Shown: positions 33,281 through 42,557, numbered from the stretch's first letter. The stretch: DNA of 64,000 bases from Halorubrum vacuolatum (GCF_900188065.1 NZ_FZNQ01000002.1:124001-188000), one strand, 5' to 3'. Numbers and translations: made by a program. Notes: generated from the sequence alone by a model not told the origin.

Positions 33281-34353
33281 TGGCCCGAAATCCCGAGAAG
33301 AACCGCGAGCAGTTCCGCCCGCACGATCACCCGAACGACTCGTTCCTGTTAACGACCGTCGTCGGCTCCTATCCGAAGCCGAAGTGGCTGAATCGAGCGG
33401 ACGAACTCGTCGACGACCCCGACTCGAAGTTCGATGAGGCCCACCTCGCGGAGGCCCACGACGATGCCTGTCGGATCATCACCGACGAACACGAACGTGC
33501 GGGACTCGACACGGTCGTCGACGGCGAGATGCGCCGCAACGAGATGGTCGAGTTCTTCGCCGAGCGCATCCCCGGCTACGAGTTCAACGGCCCGGTGAAG
33601 GTGTGGGGACACAACTACTTCGACAAACCGAGCGTCGTCGAGGAGGTCACCTACGACGAGCCGTGGCTGGTCGACGAGTTCGAGTTCACCTCGAACGTCG
33701 CCTCCCGTCCGGTGAAGGTACCGATCACGGGACCGTACACCCTCGGCTTCTGGGCGTTCAACGAGGCGTACCCCTCGACGGAGGAGCTGGTCTATGACCT
33801 CGCGGATCTGGTGAACGAGGAGGTCGAAAAGCTCGTCGAGGCGGGCGCACGCTACATCCAAATCGACGAGCCCGCGCTGGCGACGACGCCGGAGGACCAC
33901 GCCATCGTCGGCGAGGCGCTCGAACGGATCGTCTCGGGGATCCCCGAGGAGATCCGGATCGGCCTGCACGTCTGTTACGGCGACTACTCGCGGATCTACC
34001 CCGAGATCAACGACTATCCGATCGACGAGTTCGACGTCGAACTCTGCAACGGCGACTACGAGCAGGTGCCGGTCTTCGAGGACCCCGAGTTCGAGCCGGA
34101 CCTCGCGCTCGGCGTCACCGACGCCCACACCGCCGAGGTCGAGAGCGTCGAGGAGATCAAGGAGAACATCCTCCAGGGCCTCCGCATCGTCCCGCCGGAG
34201 AAACTCACCGTCTCGCCCGACTGCGGGCTGAAGCTCCTCCCGCGGGAGGTCGCCTACGGGAAGACGAAGAACATGGTCACCGCCGCCCGCGAGGTCGAAG
34301 CCGCGATCGACGCCGGCGAGATCGACCTCGACGACCCGCTCGCCGGATACTGA
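33280..34353 (+). CDS. metE: Methionine synthase, catalytic MetE-type subunit
   Basis: A 357-residue MetE catalytic barrel. It transfers a methyl group to homocysteine, making methionine. Zinc ligands are visible as His and Cys in LHVCYGDYS and Cys in SPDCGLKLLPREVA; the substrate-binding IDEPAL and VVGSYPKPKW motifs are present. The protein is too short to hold the N-terminal domain, which is the upstream gene. Archaeal short MetE proteins are thought not to use folate as methyl donor; several folate-independent families (MesA-D) have been named, and which one this belongs to needs a tree. Start overlaps the upstream stop by one base. Confidence 0.9.
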   Translation: MARNPEKNREQFRPHDHPNDSFLLTTVVGSYPKPKWLNRADELVDDPDSKFDEAHLAEAHDDACRIITDEHERAGLDTVVDGEMRRNEMVEFFAERIPGYEFNGPVKVWGHNYFDKPSVVEEVTYDEPWLVDEFEFTSNVASRPVKVPITGPYTLGFWAFNEAYPSTEELVYDLADLVNEEVEKLVEAGARYIQIDEPALATTPEDHAIVGEALERIVSGIPEEIRIGLHVCYGDYSRIYPEINDYPIDEFDVELCNGDYEQVPVFEDPEFEPDLALGVTDAHTAEVESVEEIKENILQGLRIVPPEKLTVSPDCGLKLLPREVAYGKTKNMVTAAREVEAAIDAGEIDLDDPLAGY

Positions 34354-34390
34354 GCGGTATATAAGGGGTTGGTCGATACTGATCGGCTTG

Positions 34391-35359
34391 TCAGATCAGA
34401 TCGAAGACGGCCGATCGGTCTTTCAGCATCGAACGGTCCAGATACAAACGCGTTAATCCCACCTCCCGGGCGTGTTCGACCACTTCCCCGTACTCCTCCT
34501 CGGTGATGGGGCGGCCGATCTCCTCGTAGAAATCCTCGCTTTCGGCCTTGTAGTAGGGCTGATACTGGGCCATGATGTCGACGAAGGTATCCTCGGAGAT
34601 CTCCTCGGCGATGAACTCCATCACCCGCTTTCCGCTCCCGACGTGGTTGGGCATCACGAGGTGTCGAACGAGCAATCCGTCGGTTGCGATCCCCCTATCG
34701 TTCATCCGCAGGTCACCCACCTGCCGGTGCATCTCCCGGAGCGATTCACGGATGTTCGACCAGTAATTCGGTGCCTTCGAGTACAACGCCGAAGCCCGAT
34801 CGTCGGCCCACTTCACGTCGGGCATGTAGATGTCGATGATCCCGTCGAGTGTTTCGAGGATCTCGGTGCGTTCGTATCCGCCGCAGTTCCAGACGATGGG
34901 GAGATCGAGTCCACGGTCCTTCGCGATCTTGATCGCTTCGACGAGGTGGGGAGAATGGTGGGTCGGAGAGACGAAGTTGATGTTGTGACAGCCCTTCGAT
35001 TCGAGTTCCAGCGCCATCCCGGCGATTTCCTCCGGGGTCGCCGGATCCCCTTCCGCCTCGTGGCTGGTCTCGAAGTTCTGGCAGAAGACGCATTTCATGT
35101 TGCAGTTCGCCAGAAATATCGTCCCGCTACCGTTGTGGCCTTTCAAACACTCCTCTTCGCCGAAATGCGGGAAATAACTCGACACGTACGCGGTATCGTC
35201 GACCTGGCAGGTGCCTTCCTCGCCTCGTGTTCGATCGACACGGCAATCGTACGCACACAGGTCACAGTCGGCGTATCGCTCCCAAAGATCGGCAATGCGC
35301 TTTTGGAATTCGCTCTCGGGAAGCGTCCGGTAGTTGGGCGGAGGTGATTCGACGCTCAT
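34391..35359 (-). CDS. Radical SAM protein, PflA-like (COG1313 type)
   Basis: A 322-residue radical SAM enzyme. The 4Fe-4S cluster binding motif is C86-x3-C90-x2-C93 in CNMKCVFCQN. An extra N-terminal Cys set (Cys32, Cys35, Cys39, Cys51) suggests a second metal site, and this group typically carries one. Barrel features are FVSPTHHSPHLVEAIKIAK, IVWNCGGYE and YMPDVKW. Related proteins are named pyruvate formate-lyase-activating, but no glycyl-radical enzyme is nearby, so the substrate is unknown. Divergent from the Hsp20-like/Cdc48 operon. Confidence 0.85.
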   Translation of the reverse strand: MSVESPPPNYRTLPESEFQKRIADLWERYADCDLCAYDCRVDRTRGEEGTCQVDDTAYVSSYFPHFGEEECLKGHNGSGTIFLANCNMKCVFCQNFETSHEAEGDPATPEEIAGMALELESKGCHNINFVSPTHHSPHLVEAIKIAKDRGLDLPIVWNCGGYERTEILETLDGIIDIYMPDVKWADDRASALYSKAPNYWSNIRESLREMHRQVGDLRMNDRGIATDGLLVRHLVMPNHVGSGKRVMEFIAEEISEDTFVDIMAQYQPYYKAESEDFYEEIGRPITEEEYGEVVEHAREVGLTRLYLDRSMLKDRSAVFDLI

Positions 35360-35561
35360 GTGCGTGCGGTTCGTTCTCGGGTATGATACGTGTGTTGGCG
35401 AGTATCACCGCCGTTCTTTTAAACGGGAGTCGGTCCTCCGGAAGAACTCACCACGAACTGATCGAGGCCCCTTCGTACCGATCTGTATGGGCCCGCCGAT
35501 CGAACCGCAAAACTATAGAAATTCAGCACATACCTGCAGTCATGCGATTTGTCTACGAAAG

Positions 35562-35594
35562 ATTTAAATATTTTCTTGCCTAACTTGGAGTTAG
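35562..35594 (+). promoter_or_regulatory. TATA box plus inverted repeat before the Hsp20-like/Cdc48 operon
   Basis: A TATA-like TTTAAATATTTT (from 35563) is followed by the perfect inverted repeat CTAACT-TGG-AGTTAG (35580-35594), which ends 7 bp before the ATG at 35602. The repeat would overlap the predicted transcription start, so a repressor site is plausible. Confidence 0.5.
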
Positions 35595-35601
35595 CACAAT
35601 C

Positions 35602-35847
35602 ATGAGACTCACCCAATCCGTCGGCGGGGATGCGTTGCTTCGTCGGTACGAATACGAGGACCGGTGGGTCGTCGCCGCCGATATCGGCGTCGACGACGAG
35701 GCCATCAGCGTCGACACCGTCGGCGAGACGGCCATCGTCGTGATCGAAAGTCACGGCGAACCGGTCGAATCCGAGTTCGAGCTTCCCGGGAGCGCCGATA
35801 CCGTTTCGGTGTCGAACGGTGTATTGACCATCGAGGGCGCGCTATGA
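35602..35847 (+). CDS. Small Hsp20/alpha-crystallin-like protein
   Basis: An 81-residue all-beta protein. The pattern [15 protein letters not shown]...AIVVIESHG...[25 protein letters not shown] matches the end of the alpha-crystallin fold (charge, strand, then V-x-NGVL-x-I as in Hsp20 proteins). It is shorter than a full Hsp20, lacking most of the N-terminal arm. Its TGA overlaps the ATG of cdc48, so it is co-translated with an unfoldase ATPase and may act as a client adaptor. Confidence 0.78.
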   Translation: MRLTQSVGGDALLRRYEYEDRWVVAADIGVDDEAISVDTVGETAIVVIESHGEPVESEFELPGSADTVSVSNGVLTIEGAL

Positions 35848-38117
35848 AACTCACCGTCAAACCGTTAAAACAGAAGGACGCCGGCCGTCGGCTGGCCGCG
35901 ATCGACCGCGTCGCCGCAGAGGAGCTCGATCTCGCCGGCGGCGACTTCATTCGTGTTGAGGGGCCCGAGGGCGCGGCGATCGCCCGCGTCTGGCCCGGCT
36001 ACCCCGAAGATGACGGCACCGGCGTCATCCGTATCGACGGAAAGCTCCGTCAGGAGGCAAGCGTCGGGATCGATGACCGCGTGAGCGTCGAGGCGGTCGA
36101 TGTCGAGCCCGCCGATCGGATCACCATCGCGCTCCCCCAGCGACTGGGGATCCGCGGCAATATCGACGCGCTGATCCGTCGGGAACTCGGCGGCCAGCCC
36201 GTCACCGAGGGCCAGAACGTCCGGCTTCCGCTCGGATTCGGCTTCATGGGCGGGCAGACGCAGGCGGTCCCGCTGAAGATCGCGTCCACGTCGCCGTCAG
36301 GGACGGTCGTCGTCACCGACTCGACGGAGATCACCATCTCCGAGAAGCCCGCCGAGGAGATCATGGACGCGGGCGCACGGGGCGGCGCGCCCGGCGACGG
36401 CTCGCTCGACATCACCTACGAGGACATCGGTGGGCTCGACGACGAACTCGAACAGGTCCGGGAGATGATCGAGCTGCCGATGCGGCACCCGGAGCTGTTC
36501 CAGCGGCTCGGCATCGACCCGCCGAAGGGCGTGCTCCTGTACGGCCCGCCGGGTACGGGCAAGACGCTGATCGCGAAGGCCGTCGCCAACGAGATCGACG
36601 CCAGCTTCCACACGGTCTCCGGCCCGGAGATCATGTCGAAGTACTACGGCGAGAGCGAGGAGCAGCTCCGTGACGTCTTCGAGGAGGCGACCGCGGAGTC
36701 GCCCGCGATCGTCTTCATGGACGAACTCGACTCAATCGCCGCCAAACGCGAGGAGGCCGGTGGCGACGTGGAACGCCGCGTCGTTGCCCAGCTCCTCTCG
36801 CTCATGGACGGCTTGGAGGAGCGCGGTGAGGTCGTCGTCATCGGCGCGACCAACCGCGTCGATGCTATCGATCCCGCGCTCCGCCGTGGTGGACGGTTCG
36901 ACCGGGAGATCGAAGTGGGCGTCCCGGACCGCGATGGCCGCAAGGAGATCCTGCAGGTCCACACCCGCAACATGCCGTTGGCCGACGGGATCGACCTGGA
37001 CGAGTACGCCGAGAACACCCACGGCTTCGTCGGCGCGGACTTGGAGTCGCTCGCGAAGGAGTCGGCGATGCACGCGCTGCGTCGCATCCGCCCGCAGCTC
37101 GACCTCGAAAGCGACGAGATCGATGCGGACGTCCTCAACGCCATCCAGGTGACCGAGGGCGACTTCAAGCAGGCCTTAAAAGGGATCGAGCCCTCGGCGT
37201 TGCGTGAGGTCTTCGTCGAGGTGCCCGACGTTACGTGGCACGACGTCGGTGGACTGGGCGATACTAAGGAGCGGCTCCGGGAGACGATCCAGTGGCCGCT
37301 CGAGTACCCCGAGGTGTTCGACCAGCTCGACATGGAGGCCGCAAAGGGCGTCCTCATGTACGGCCCGCCCGGGACGGGCAAGACCCTGCTCGCGAAGGCG
37401 GTCGCCAACGAGAGCGAGTCGAACTTCATCTCGATCAAGGGCCCGGAGCTGCTCAACAAGTTCGTGGGTGAGTCCGAAAAGGGCGTCCGCGAGGTGTTTA
37501 GCAAGGCCCGCGAGAACGCGCCCACGATCGTGTTCTTCGATGAGATCGACTCGATCGCGACCGAGCGCGGATCGAACACGAGTGACTCCGGCGTGAGCGA
37601 GCGGGTCGTCTCCCAGCTGTTGACCGAGCTCGACGGGCTCGAATCGTTGGAGGACGTCGTCGTCATCGCGACGACGAACCGCCCGGACCTCATCGACTCG
37701 GCGCTCCTGCGTCCCGGTCGGCTGGACAGACACGTCCACGTGCCCGTCCCCGACGAGGAGGCGCGCCGGAAGATCCTCGAGGTCCACACACGCGAGAAGC
37801 CGCTCGCGGAGGACGTCGACCTCGACCGGATCGCCCGCGAGACCGAGGGCTACGTCGGTGCCGACCTCGAGGCGGTCGCCCGCGAGGCCTCGATGAGCGC
37901 CTCCCGGGAGTTCATCGCCAGCGTCTCGCCCGAAGAGGTGGCCGAGTCCGTCGGCAACGTCCGCGTGACGATGGCGCACTTCGAATCGGCCTTGGAGGAG
38001 GTCAACCCGAGCGTCACCCCGGAGACGCGCGAACGCTACGAGGAGATCGAAAAGCAGTTCGAGCGCTCCGACGTCGATCGGCCGGCCGAGGCCGAATACG
38101 GCGGCGCGTTCCAATAG
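35844..38117 (+). CDS. cdc48: Cdc48/VAT-type double AAA ATPase
   Basis: A 757-residue archaeal Cdc48 (p97/VAT). The N-domain (about 1-180, double-psi barrel plus four-stranded part) recruits substrates. Two AAA modules follow. The first has Walker A GPPGTGKT at about 234 and Walker [11 protein letters not shown]; the second has Walker A at about 507 and [10 protein letters not shown], with arginine fingers in [12 protein letters not shown] and its counterpart. It forms a hexamer that unfolds proteins for the proteasome. Start chosen where the conserved [16 protein letters not shown] begins; a longer frame upstream lies inside the Hsp20-like gene. Overlap of 4 bp with that gene. Confidence 0.95.
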   Translation: MKLTVKPLKQKDAGRRLAAIDRVAAEELDLAGGDFIRVEGPEGAAIARVWPGYPEDDGTGVIRIDGKLRQEASVGIDDRVSVEAVDVEPADRITIALPQRLGIRGNIDALIRRELGGQPVTEGQNVRLPLGFGFMGGQTQAVPLKIASTSPSGTVVVTDSTEITISEKPAEEIMDAGARGGAPGDGSLDITYEDIGGLDDELEQVREMIELPMRHPELFQRLGIDPPKGVLLYGPPGTGKTLIAKAVANEIDASFHTVSGPEIMSKYYGESEEQLRDVFEEATAESPAIVFMDELDSIAAKREEAGGDVERRVVAQLLSLMDGLEERGEVVVIGATNRVDAIDPALRRGGRFDREIEVGVPDRDGRKEILQVHTRNMPLADGIDLDEYAENTHGFVGADLESLAKESAMHALRRIRPQLDLESDEIDADVLNAIQVTEGDFKQALKGIEPSALREVFVEVPDVTWHDVGGLGDTKERLRETIQWPLEYPEVFDQLDMEAAKGVLMYGPPGTGKTLLAKAVANESESNFISIKGPELLNKFVGESEKGVREVFSKARENAPTIVFFDEIDSIATERGSNTSDSGVSERVVSQLLTELDGLESLEDVVVIATTNRPDLIDSALLRPGRLDRHVHVPVPDEEARRKILEVHTREKPLAEDVDLDRIARETEGYVGADLEAVAREASMSASREFIASVSPEEVAESVGNVRVTMAHFESALEEVNPSVTPETRERYEEIEKQFERSDVDRPAEAEYGGAFQ

Positions 38118-38169
38118 CCGGGTCGTCGTCCTTTTTATACTCGTCCGATCGCTGGATCGATGTGACCTC

Positions 38170-38199
38170 CGTGTGTCTCCGATTCACACACGCTTTTAT
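38170..38199 (+). promoter_or_regulatory. Inverted repeat and TATA-like box before the oxidoreductase gene
   Basis: CGTGTGT and ACACACG form a perfect 7-bp inverted repeat with a 9-nt spacer (38170-38192). A TATA-like CTTTTATC (38193-38200) follows directly, about 27 bp before the ATG at 38223. A site just upstream of TATA suits an activator; it could also fold as a terminator for cdc48. Confidence 0.45.
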
Positions 38200-38222
38200 C
38201 GGCCGTCCGCGTGGGTCGTTTC

Positions 38223-39263
38223 ATGCAAGCCGTTCGATTCTCCGAGCATGGCGACCGTGACGTGATCGAGTACGGCGAGATGCCGGACCCGGAGCCCGCC
38301 GCCGACGAGGTGCTCGTCGACGTCAAAGCCGGTGCGCTCAACCATCTCGACGTCTGGACGCGACGTGGGCTGCCGGAGATCGACCTCGAAATGCCGCACA
38401 TCCCCGGCAGCGACGCGGCCGGCGTCGTCGAGCGCGTCGGCGACGACGTGTCCCGCTTCGAACCGGGCGACCGGGTCGCCGTCAGCGCCGGCGTCTCGTG
38501 TGGCTCGTGTGAGTTCTGTCGCGACGGCGAGGAGTCGCTCTGTGTCTCCTTTCAGATCATTGGCGAGCATCTGCCGGGCGTTCACGCGGAGTACGCCGCG
38601 GTCCCCGCGGACAACCTCGTCCCCGTCCCCGAGGGGGTCGCGTGGGAGGTGGCCGGGTCGGCCTCGCTCGTCTTTCAGACGGCGTGGCGGATGCTCCACA
38701 CCCGGGCGGACATCGAGGCCGGCGAGTCCGTCCTCGTGCTCGGGGCCTCCGGCGGCGTCGGCCATGCGGCCGTCCAGATCGCCGATCACGCGGGCTGTGA
38801 GGTGATCGCGACCGCCTCAAGCGAGGAGAAGCTCGCTCACGCCGAGGCGTGCGGCGCGGACCACGTCATCGATTACGAATCGACGGATCTCGCCGAGGAG
38901 GTCGCGGCGATGACCGGCAAGCGCGGCGTCGACGTCGTCGTCGACCACGTCGGCGCGGCGACCTACCCGGACTCGCTGCGGTCGCTCGCGAAGGGCGGTC
39001 GGCTCGTCACCTGTGGGGCGACCACGGGACCGAACCCCGATGCGGGGCTGAATCGGATCTTCTGGAACCAACTCAGCGTCATCGGGTCGACGATGGCGAC
39101 GCCGGGGGAGGTCGACGACGTGCTCGAACTCGTCTGGGACGGCACCTTCGAGCCGCGGATCCGTGAGACGCTCCCGATGAGCGAGGCGGCCCGCGCCCAC
39201 GAGCTGATCGAAAACCGTGAGGGCTTTGGCAAGGTAGTCGTAATCCCCGATAGTGAGCGCTGA
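38223..39263 (+). CDS. Zinc-type medium-chain alcohol dehydrogenase/quinone oxidoreductase
   Basis: A 346-residue MDR-superfamily oxidoreductase. The catalytic domain has LNHLDVWTRRG and PGSDAAGVV. A structural-zinc Cys cluster is seen as C-x2-C-x2-C-x7-C in CGSCEFCRDGEESLC. The Rossmann part shows VLGASGGVGHAAVQIA. The Asn at the usual catalytic-zinc Cys position (GALNHLDVW) is typical of quinone oxidoreductase-like members, so the catalytic zinc may be absent while the structural one stays. Substrate unknown. It overlaps the following small membrane protein gene by 11 bp. Confidence 0.85.
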   Translation: MQAVRFSEHGDRDVIEYGEMPDPEPAADEVLVDVKAGALNHLDVWTRRGLPEIDLEMPHIPGSDAAGVVERVGDDVSRFEPGDRVAVSAGVSCGSCEFCRDGEESLCVSFQIIGEHLPGVHAEYAAVPADNLVPVPEGVAWEVAGSASLVFQTAWRMLHTRADIEAGESVLVLGASGGVGHAAVQIADHAGCEVIATASSEEKLAHAEACGADHVIDYESTDLAEEVAAMTGKRGVDVVVDHVGAATYPDSLRSLAKGGRLVTCGATTGPNPDAGLNRIFWNQLSVIGSTMATPGEVDDVLELVWDGTFEPRIRETLPMSEAARAHELIENREGFGKVVVIPDSER

Positions 39264-39576
39264 GAGCGACCCGGACAGCGGTCCGGGCACCGACGGCGGC
39301 TACGTCCACACGCCCGACGGCGAGCGGGTCGACACCGGTCCCGACGAGCCCGCAGCGGATGGCTTCGGTCGACAGGGATGGGCGCTGACGGCGGCGCTCA
39401 TCGTCTGTGTGCTCGTGATCCCCGGGATCATCTACGCCTATCCGTACGCGGCCGGATCGTTCGGCCTCAGTTTCTTTGGGACCTATCTCGTTTTACCGCT
39501 GATCCCGGCCGTGCTGCTCGGCCTCATCGCCGTCTGGTCGATGACCGCGGCGACCGCCGCCGACGGCGATCGGTGA
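39253..39576 (+). CDS. Small two-helix membrane protein
   Basis: A 107-residue protein starting with GTG inside the end of the oxidoreductase gene. An acidic N-terminal region (about 40 residues, SAESDPDSGPGTDGGYVHTP) precedes two hydrophobic helices (about 46-66 and 75-98). It is haloarchaeal in style; role unknown. Co-transcribed with the oxidoreductase. Confidence 0.68.
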   Translation: MSAESDPDSGPGTDGGYVHTPDGERVDTGPDEPAADGFGRQGWALTAALIVCVLVIPGIIYAYPYAAGSFGLSFFGTYLVLPLIPAVLLGLIAVWSMTAATAADGDR

Positions 39577-39645
39577 TCCCAGTGGGGGTATCGCAGTGAA
39601 CCGACGAACGACAACGGTTTTGAGCGATACCGCCGGAATGGACAT

Positions 39646-40224
39646 ATGCTGATCACCGTCTCCGGCCCGCCGGGAAGCGGGAAGAGCACGAACGCCGCGG
39701 GGCTCGCGGCGGCACTGGGGCTCGAACACGTCTCCGGCGGCGACATCTTCCGTGAGATGGCCGCCGAGCGCGGCATGACGCCCGTCGAGTTCAACGAACA
39801 CGCCGAAAACGACGACGACATCGATCACGCCCTCGATGAGCGGCTCTATACGATCGCGACGACGCGAGACGACCTCGTGTTGGAATCACGGCTTGCGGGG
39901 TGGCTGGCGGGCGATCACGCCGACCTCCGATTCTGGTTCGACGCGCCGGTCGCGGTTCGTGCCGAACGGATCGCCGCGCGTGAGGACAAACCCGTCCCCC
40001 GTGCCCGCGAGGAGACGAAACGTCGAGAAGCGTCCGAGCGGAAGCGCTATCTGGAGTACTACGGGATCGACATCGATGACCTCTCGATCTATGATGCGGC
40101 ATACAACACCGCGCGCTGGGGCCCCGATCGGTTCCTTGATGCGCTCGTCGCGACCGTGGAGGCGTATGAACCCACGACGGACGAGGGAAAGGTCCCGGTC
40201 GTGGGCGTCACCCACGACTTTTAA
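39646..40224 (+). CDS. cmk: Cytidylate kinase (archaeal type)
   Basis: A 192-residue archaeal CMP/dCMP kinase. The P-loop is GPPGSGKST (residues 7-15), followed by the nucleotide-binding SGGDIFREMA, the LESRLAGWLAG motif and a LID region with several arginines (AREDKPVPRAREETKRR), then YYGIDIDDLSIYDAAYNTARW. It converts CMP to CDP. It precedes truB on the same strand with 27 bp between, the usual archaeal pairing. A paralogue with a damaged P-loop lies at 62880. Confidence 0.93.
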   Translation: MLITVSGPPGSGKSTNAAGLAAALGLEHVSGGDIFREMAAERGMTPVEFNEHAENDDDIDHALDERLYTIATTRDDLVLESRLAGWLAGDHADLRFWFDAPVAVRAERIAAREDKPVPRAREETKRREASERKRYLEYYGIDIDDLSIYDAAYNTARWGPDRFLDALVATVEAYEPTTDEGKVPVVGVTHDF

Positions 40225-40251
40225 CCACGCCCCGCCTCGAATCGATAGCAC

Positions 40252-41379
40252 ATGAGTGATCATCCCGGCGGCACGCCTCGGGAGCACGCCGCCGGTGCGT
40301 CTCGGGAGAACGCCGCCGATGCGTCTCGGGAGAACGCCGTCGCGTCTCGGGAAAATGTCACCGACGCCTCAACGGCGGGCGACACCGCGGCTGACACCGA
40401 TGTCGATCGGCTGCGGGCGCCACCGACTGCCCGGAGCGTCCCCGAACTGCTCCGATTCGGCGTGATCAACCTCGATAAGCCGGCCGGCCCGTCCTCCCAT
40501 CAGGTCTCCGCGTGGGTCCGCGATCTGATAAACGAGACGCTGGCGGCCATCGATCCGGAGGGCCCACCGATCGCGGGTGTTGCACACGCCGGGACGCTCG
40601 ACCCGAAGGTCACCGGCTGTCTCCCGACGCTCACGGGGACCGCGACGCGTGCCGCACAGGTCTTTCTTGCGGGGCGAAAGGAGTACGTCTCGGCGCTCGA
40701 ACTCCACGGGCCGGCACCGGGCGACCTCCCGGAGGTGATCGCCGAGTTCGAGGGGCCGATCTATCAGAAACCGCCACGTAAAAGCGCGGTCAGCCGACGG
40801 CTCCGGGTACGACGGATCCACCGACTCGATCTGCTTGAGCGCGACGATCGCCGTGCCCTGCTCCGGATCAGCTGTGAGTCCGGGACCTACGTTCGCAAGC
40901 TGTGCCACGACATCGGCTTGGCCGCGGGCGTTGGCGCGCACATGGGCCACCTCCGGCGCACCGCAACCGATCCGTTCGACGACCGTGATCTCCACACGCT
41001 TCAGGAGTTGACGGACGCGCTCGTGTGGGCCGCCGACGGCGACGAGACGTTCCTGCGTGAAATCGTCCGTCCCGCGGAGGCGGCGTTCGTTCACCTCCCG
41101 TCCGTGACGATCGCGCCCTCCGCCGCACGCGCCGTCGCCACGGGCGCGCCGGTGTACGCACCCGGCGTGATCGATGTCTCGGAGCCAGCAGCCGGCGTCT
41201 CCGGTGCGGTCGGTGACGGCGACGCCGACGGCGACGCGGGCAACCACGAGGGTGCGGAAGAGAACCCACTTGTCACCTGCTACACGCCCGACGACGTAGC
41301 GGTCTGTCTCGGACGGCTCGTGGGTCACCCGGATGCGGATTCCGGCGTTGTCGTCGAGCTTGAGCGAGTCCTTTTATAA
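40252..41379 (+). CDS. truB: tRNA/rRNA pseudouridine synthase (TruB/Cbf5 type)
   Basis: A 375-residue Cbf5-type pseudouridine synthase, the catalytic subunit of archaeal H/ACA guide RNPs and also able to modify tRNA U55. The catalytic Asp117 is in AHAGTLDPKVTG; other motifs are INLDKPAGPSSHQV, RRIHRLDLLERD and CESGTYVRKLCHDIG. The PUA domain occupies the C-terminus (about 270-375), interrupted by an acidic Asp/Gly insert. The first 50 residues are a low-complexity extension made of repeated ASRENA units. A TATA-like CTTTTAACC overlaps the end of cmk. Confidence 0.92.
   Translation: MSDHPGGTPREHAAGASRENAADASRENAVASRENVTDASTAGDTAADTDVDRLRAPPTARSVPELLRFGVINLDKPAGPSSHQVSAWVRDLINETLAAIDPEGPPIAGVAHAGTLDPKVTGCLPTLTGTATRAAQVFLAGRKEYVSALELHGPAPGDLPEVIAEFEGPIYQKPPRKSAVSRRLRVRRIHRLDLLERDDRRALLRISCESGTYVRKLCHDIGLAAGVGAHMGHLRRTATDPFDDRDLHTLQELTDALVWAADGDETFLREIVRPAEAAFVHLPSVTIAPSAARAVATGAPVYAPGVIDVSEPAAGVSGAVGDGDADGDAGNHEGAEENPLVTCYTPDDVAVCLGRLVGHPDADSGVVVELERVLL
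40273..40354. repeat. 24-bp tandem repeat, about three copies, in truB
   Basis: Units at about 40273, 40297 and 40321 share GCGTCTCGGGAGAACGCCG, and a shortened fourth copy begins at 40342. They encode the octapeptide-like ASRENAAD in the N-terminal extension of the pseudouridine synthase. Confidence 0.82.
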
Positions 41380-41380
41380 T
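41371..41380 (+). promoter_or_regulatory. TATA box of the desuccinylase-like gene
   Basis: CTTTTATAAT overlaps the truB stop codon and lies about 28 bp before the ATG at 41403, the leaderless spacing. Confidence 0.6.
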
Positions 41381-41402
41381 CTGACTCGTCGCAGATGGGG
41401 GC

Positions 41403-42488
41403 ATGCAACTCGGAACCGCGACCGCCGAGCCCGGCACGTTCGCACGCGGCTGGTTCGAGGTCGCCGACCTCCCGACCGGAACACCCGAGCGCCTGCCGGT
41501 CCTCATCGCCAACGGCTCCGAACCCGGGCCCTCCCTTTGGCTGACCGGCGGCGTCCATGGCGACGAGGCGACGGGGATCGCGGCCGTGCTCGACGCGATG
41601 GCCGCGTTCGAGGCGTCGCTCTCGGCCCTCTCGGGTGCGGTCGTCGCCGTGCCGGTCGTCTCGCCGGCCGGGCTCCGACGGAGCGTTCGCCACACCTACT
41701 ACGACGACGCGGACCCGAACCGTCACTTCCCGGACGCCGATGCGAGTGCCTCCCGGCCGCCGAAGCTCCAGGAACGGATCGATAGGCGGCTCTACGAGGC
41801 CATCGTCGACGGCCCGACCGCCGCGGACGCGCTCATCGACTGCCACACCGCGGGCGTCGCCAGTGAGCCGTTCGCGATCCGCGACCGTGTCCTGTACGGC
41901 GACCGCCGAACCGAGGCAGAGGCGAACGCGCTGGCGGACGAACTGGAGACGATCGTCGACGCGTTCGGCTTCCCGATAGTGACGGAGTATCCCGCAGCGG
42001 AGTACGTCGAGGAGAACCTCCACCGCTCCTTGGCAGGTGCCGTCCTCAACGATGCCGGCGTTCCGGCGTTCACCGCCGAACTGGGCGCGCATAGCGTCGT
42101 GGATGACGAACTCGTCGCGGCCGCCGTCGACGGGATCCACCGGATTGCCCTCGACATGGGCCTCCTTACGGGAGACGAGCTGGAACACGAGGCAGGCGTC
42201 ACGGCTCCGTCCGTCTCCTTCCCCGTTCGACGGTATCGCGGACCGACCGCTGAGGTGGCCGGCCTCGTTCGTCACCACGTCGGCCCCGGCGAGGTGTTCG
42301 AGGATGGCGACGTGCTCGCGCAGGTCGTTTCCGCCACCGGCGAGCCCCGAGCGACGATCCGGGTCGAGCACGACGGCTACATGCTCGGCCGAACCGATGG
42401 GCTCGCCGTCTACGAGGGTGACCCGATCGCGAGCCTCGCGGTGCGTGATGACGGTGACCTCGTCGTGCCGCGCGATGTGACGGAGTGA
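41403..42488 (+). CDS. Succinylglutamate desuccinylase/aspartoacylase-family zinc hydrolase
   Basis: A 361-residue M14-like zinc carboxypeptidase of the AstE/AspA family. Zinc ligands are His52 and Glu55 (GGVHGDEATG) and the His of DCHTAG near residue 149; the catalytic Glu is in FTAELGAHS. The C-terminal region (about 280-361) is a small beta domain like that of aspartoacylase-type proteins. The family cleaves N-acyl amino acids; in haloarchaea the actual substrate is not known. It is followed by the tRNA-Pro gene. Confidence 0.85.
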   Translation: MQLGTATAEPGTFARGWFEVADLPTGTPERLPVLIANGSEPGPSLWLTGGVHGDEATGIAAVLDAMAAFEASLSALSGAVVAVPVVSPAGLRRSVRHTYYDDADPNRHFPDADASASRPPKLQERIDRRLYEAIVDGPTAADALIDCHTAGVASEPFAIRDRVLYGDRRTEAEANALADELETIVDAFGFPIVTEYPAAEYVEENLHRSLAGAVLNDAGVPAFTAELGAHSVVDDELVAAAVDGIHRIALDMGLLTGDELEHEAGVTAPSVSFPVRRYRGPTAEVAGLVRHHVGPGEVFEDGDVLAQVVSATGEPRATIRVEHDGYMLGRTDGLAVYEGDPIASLAVRDDGDLVVPRDVTE

Positions 42489-42557
42489 CGCGAAACCGCA
42501 CCCGTCCACGAAACGAAGTTCTTAATTACCGAACGCCCATCCGTCCACATGCAGCTT

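Noticed and set aside
32279-34353. The two MetE-type genes as one gene broken by a frameshift
   Set aside because: The TAATG junction is a clean coupled stop-start, both chains are full domains, and two-gene MetE is regular in haloarchaea.
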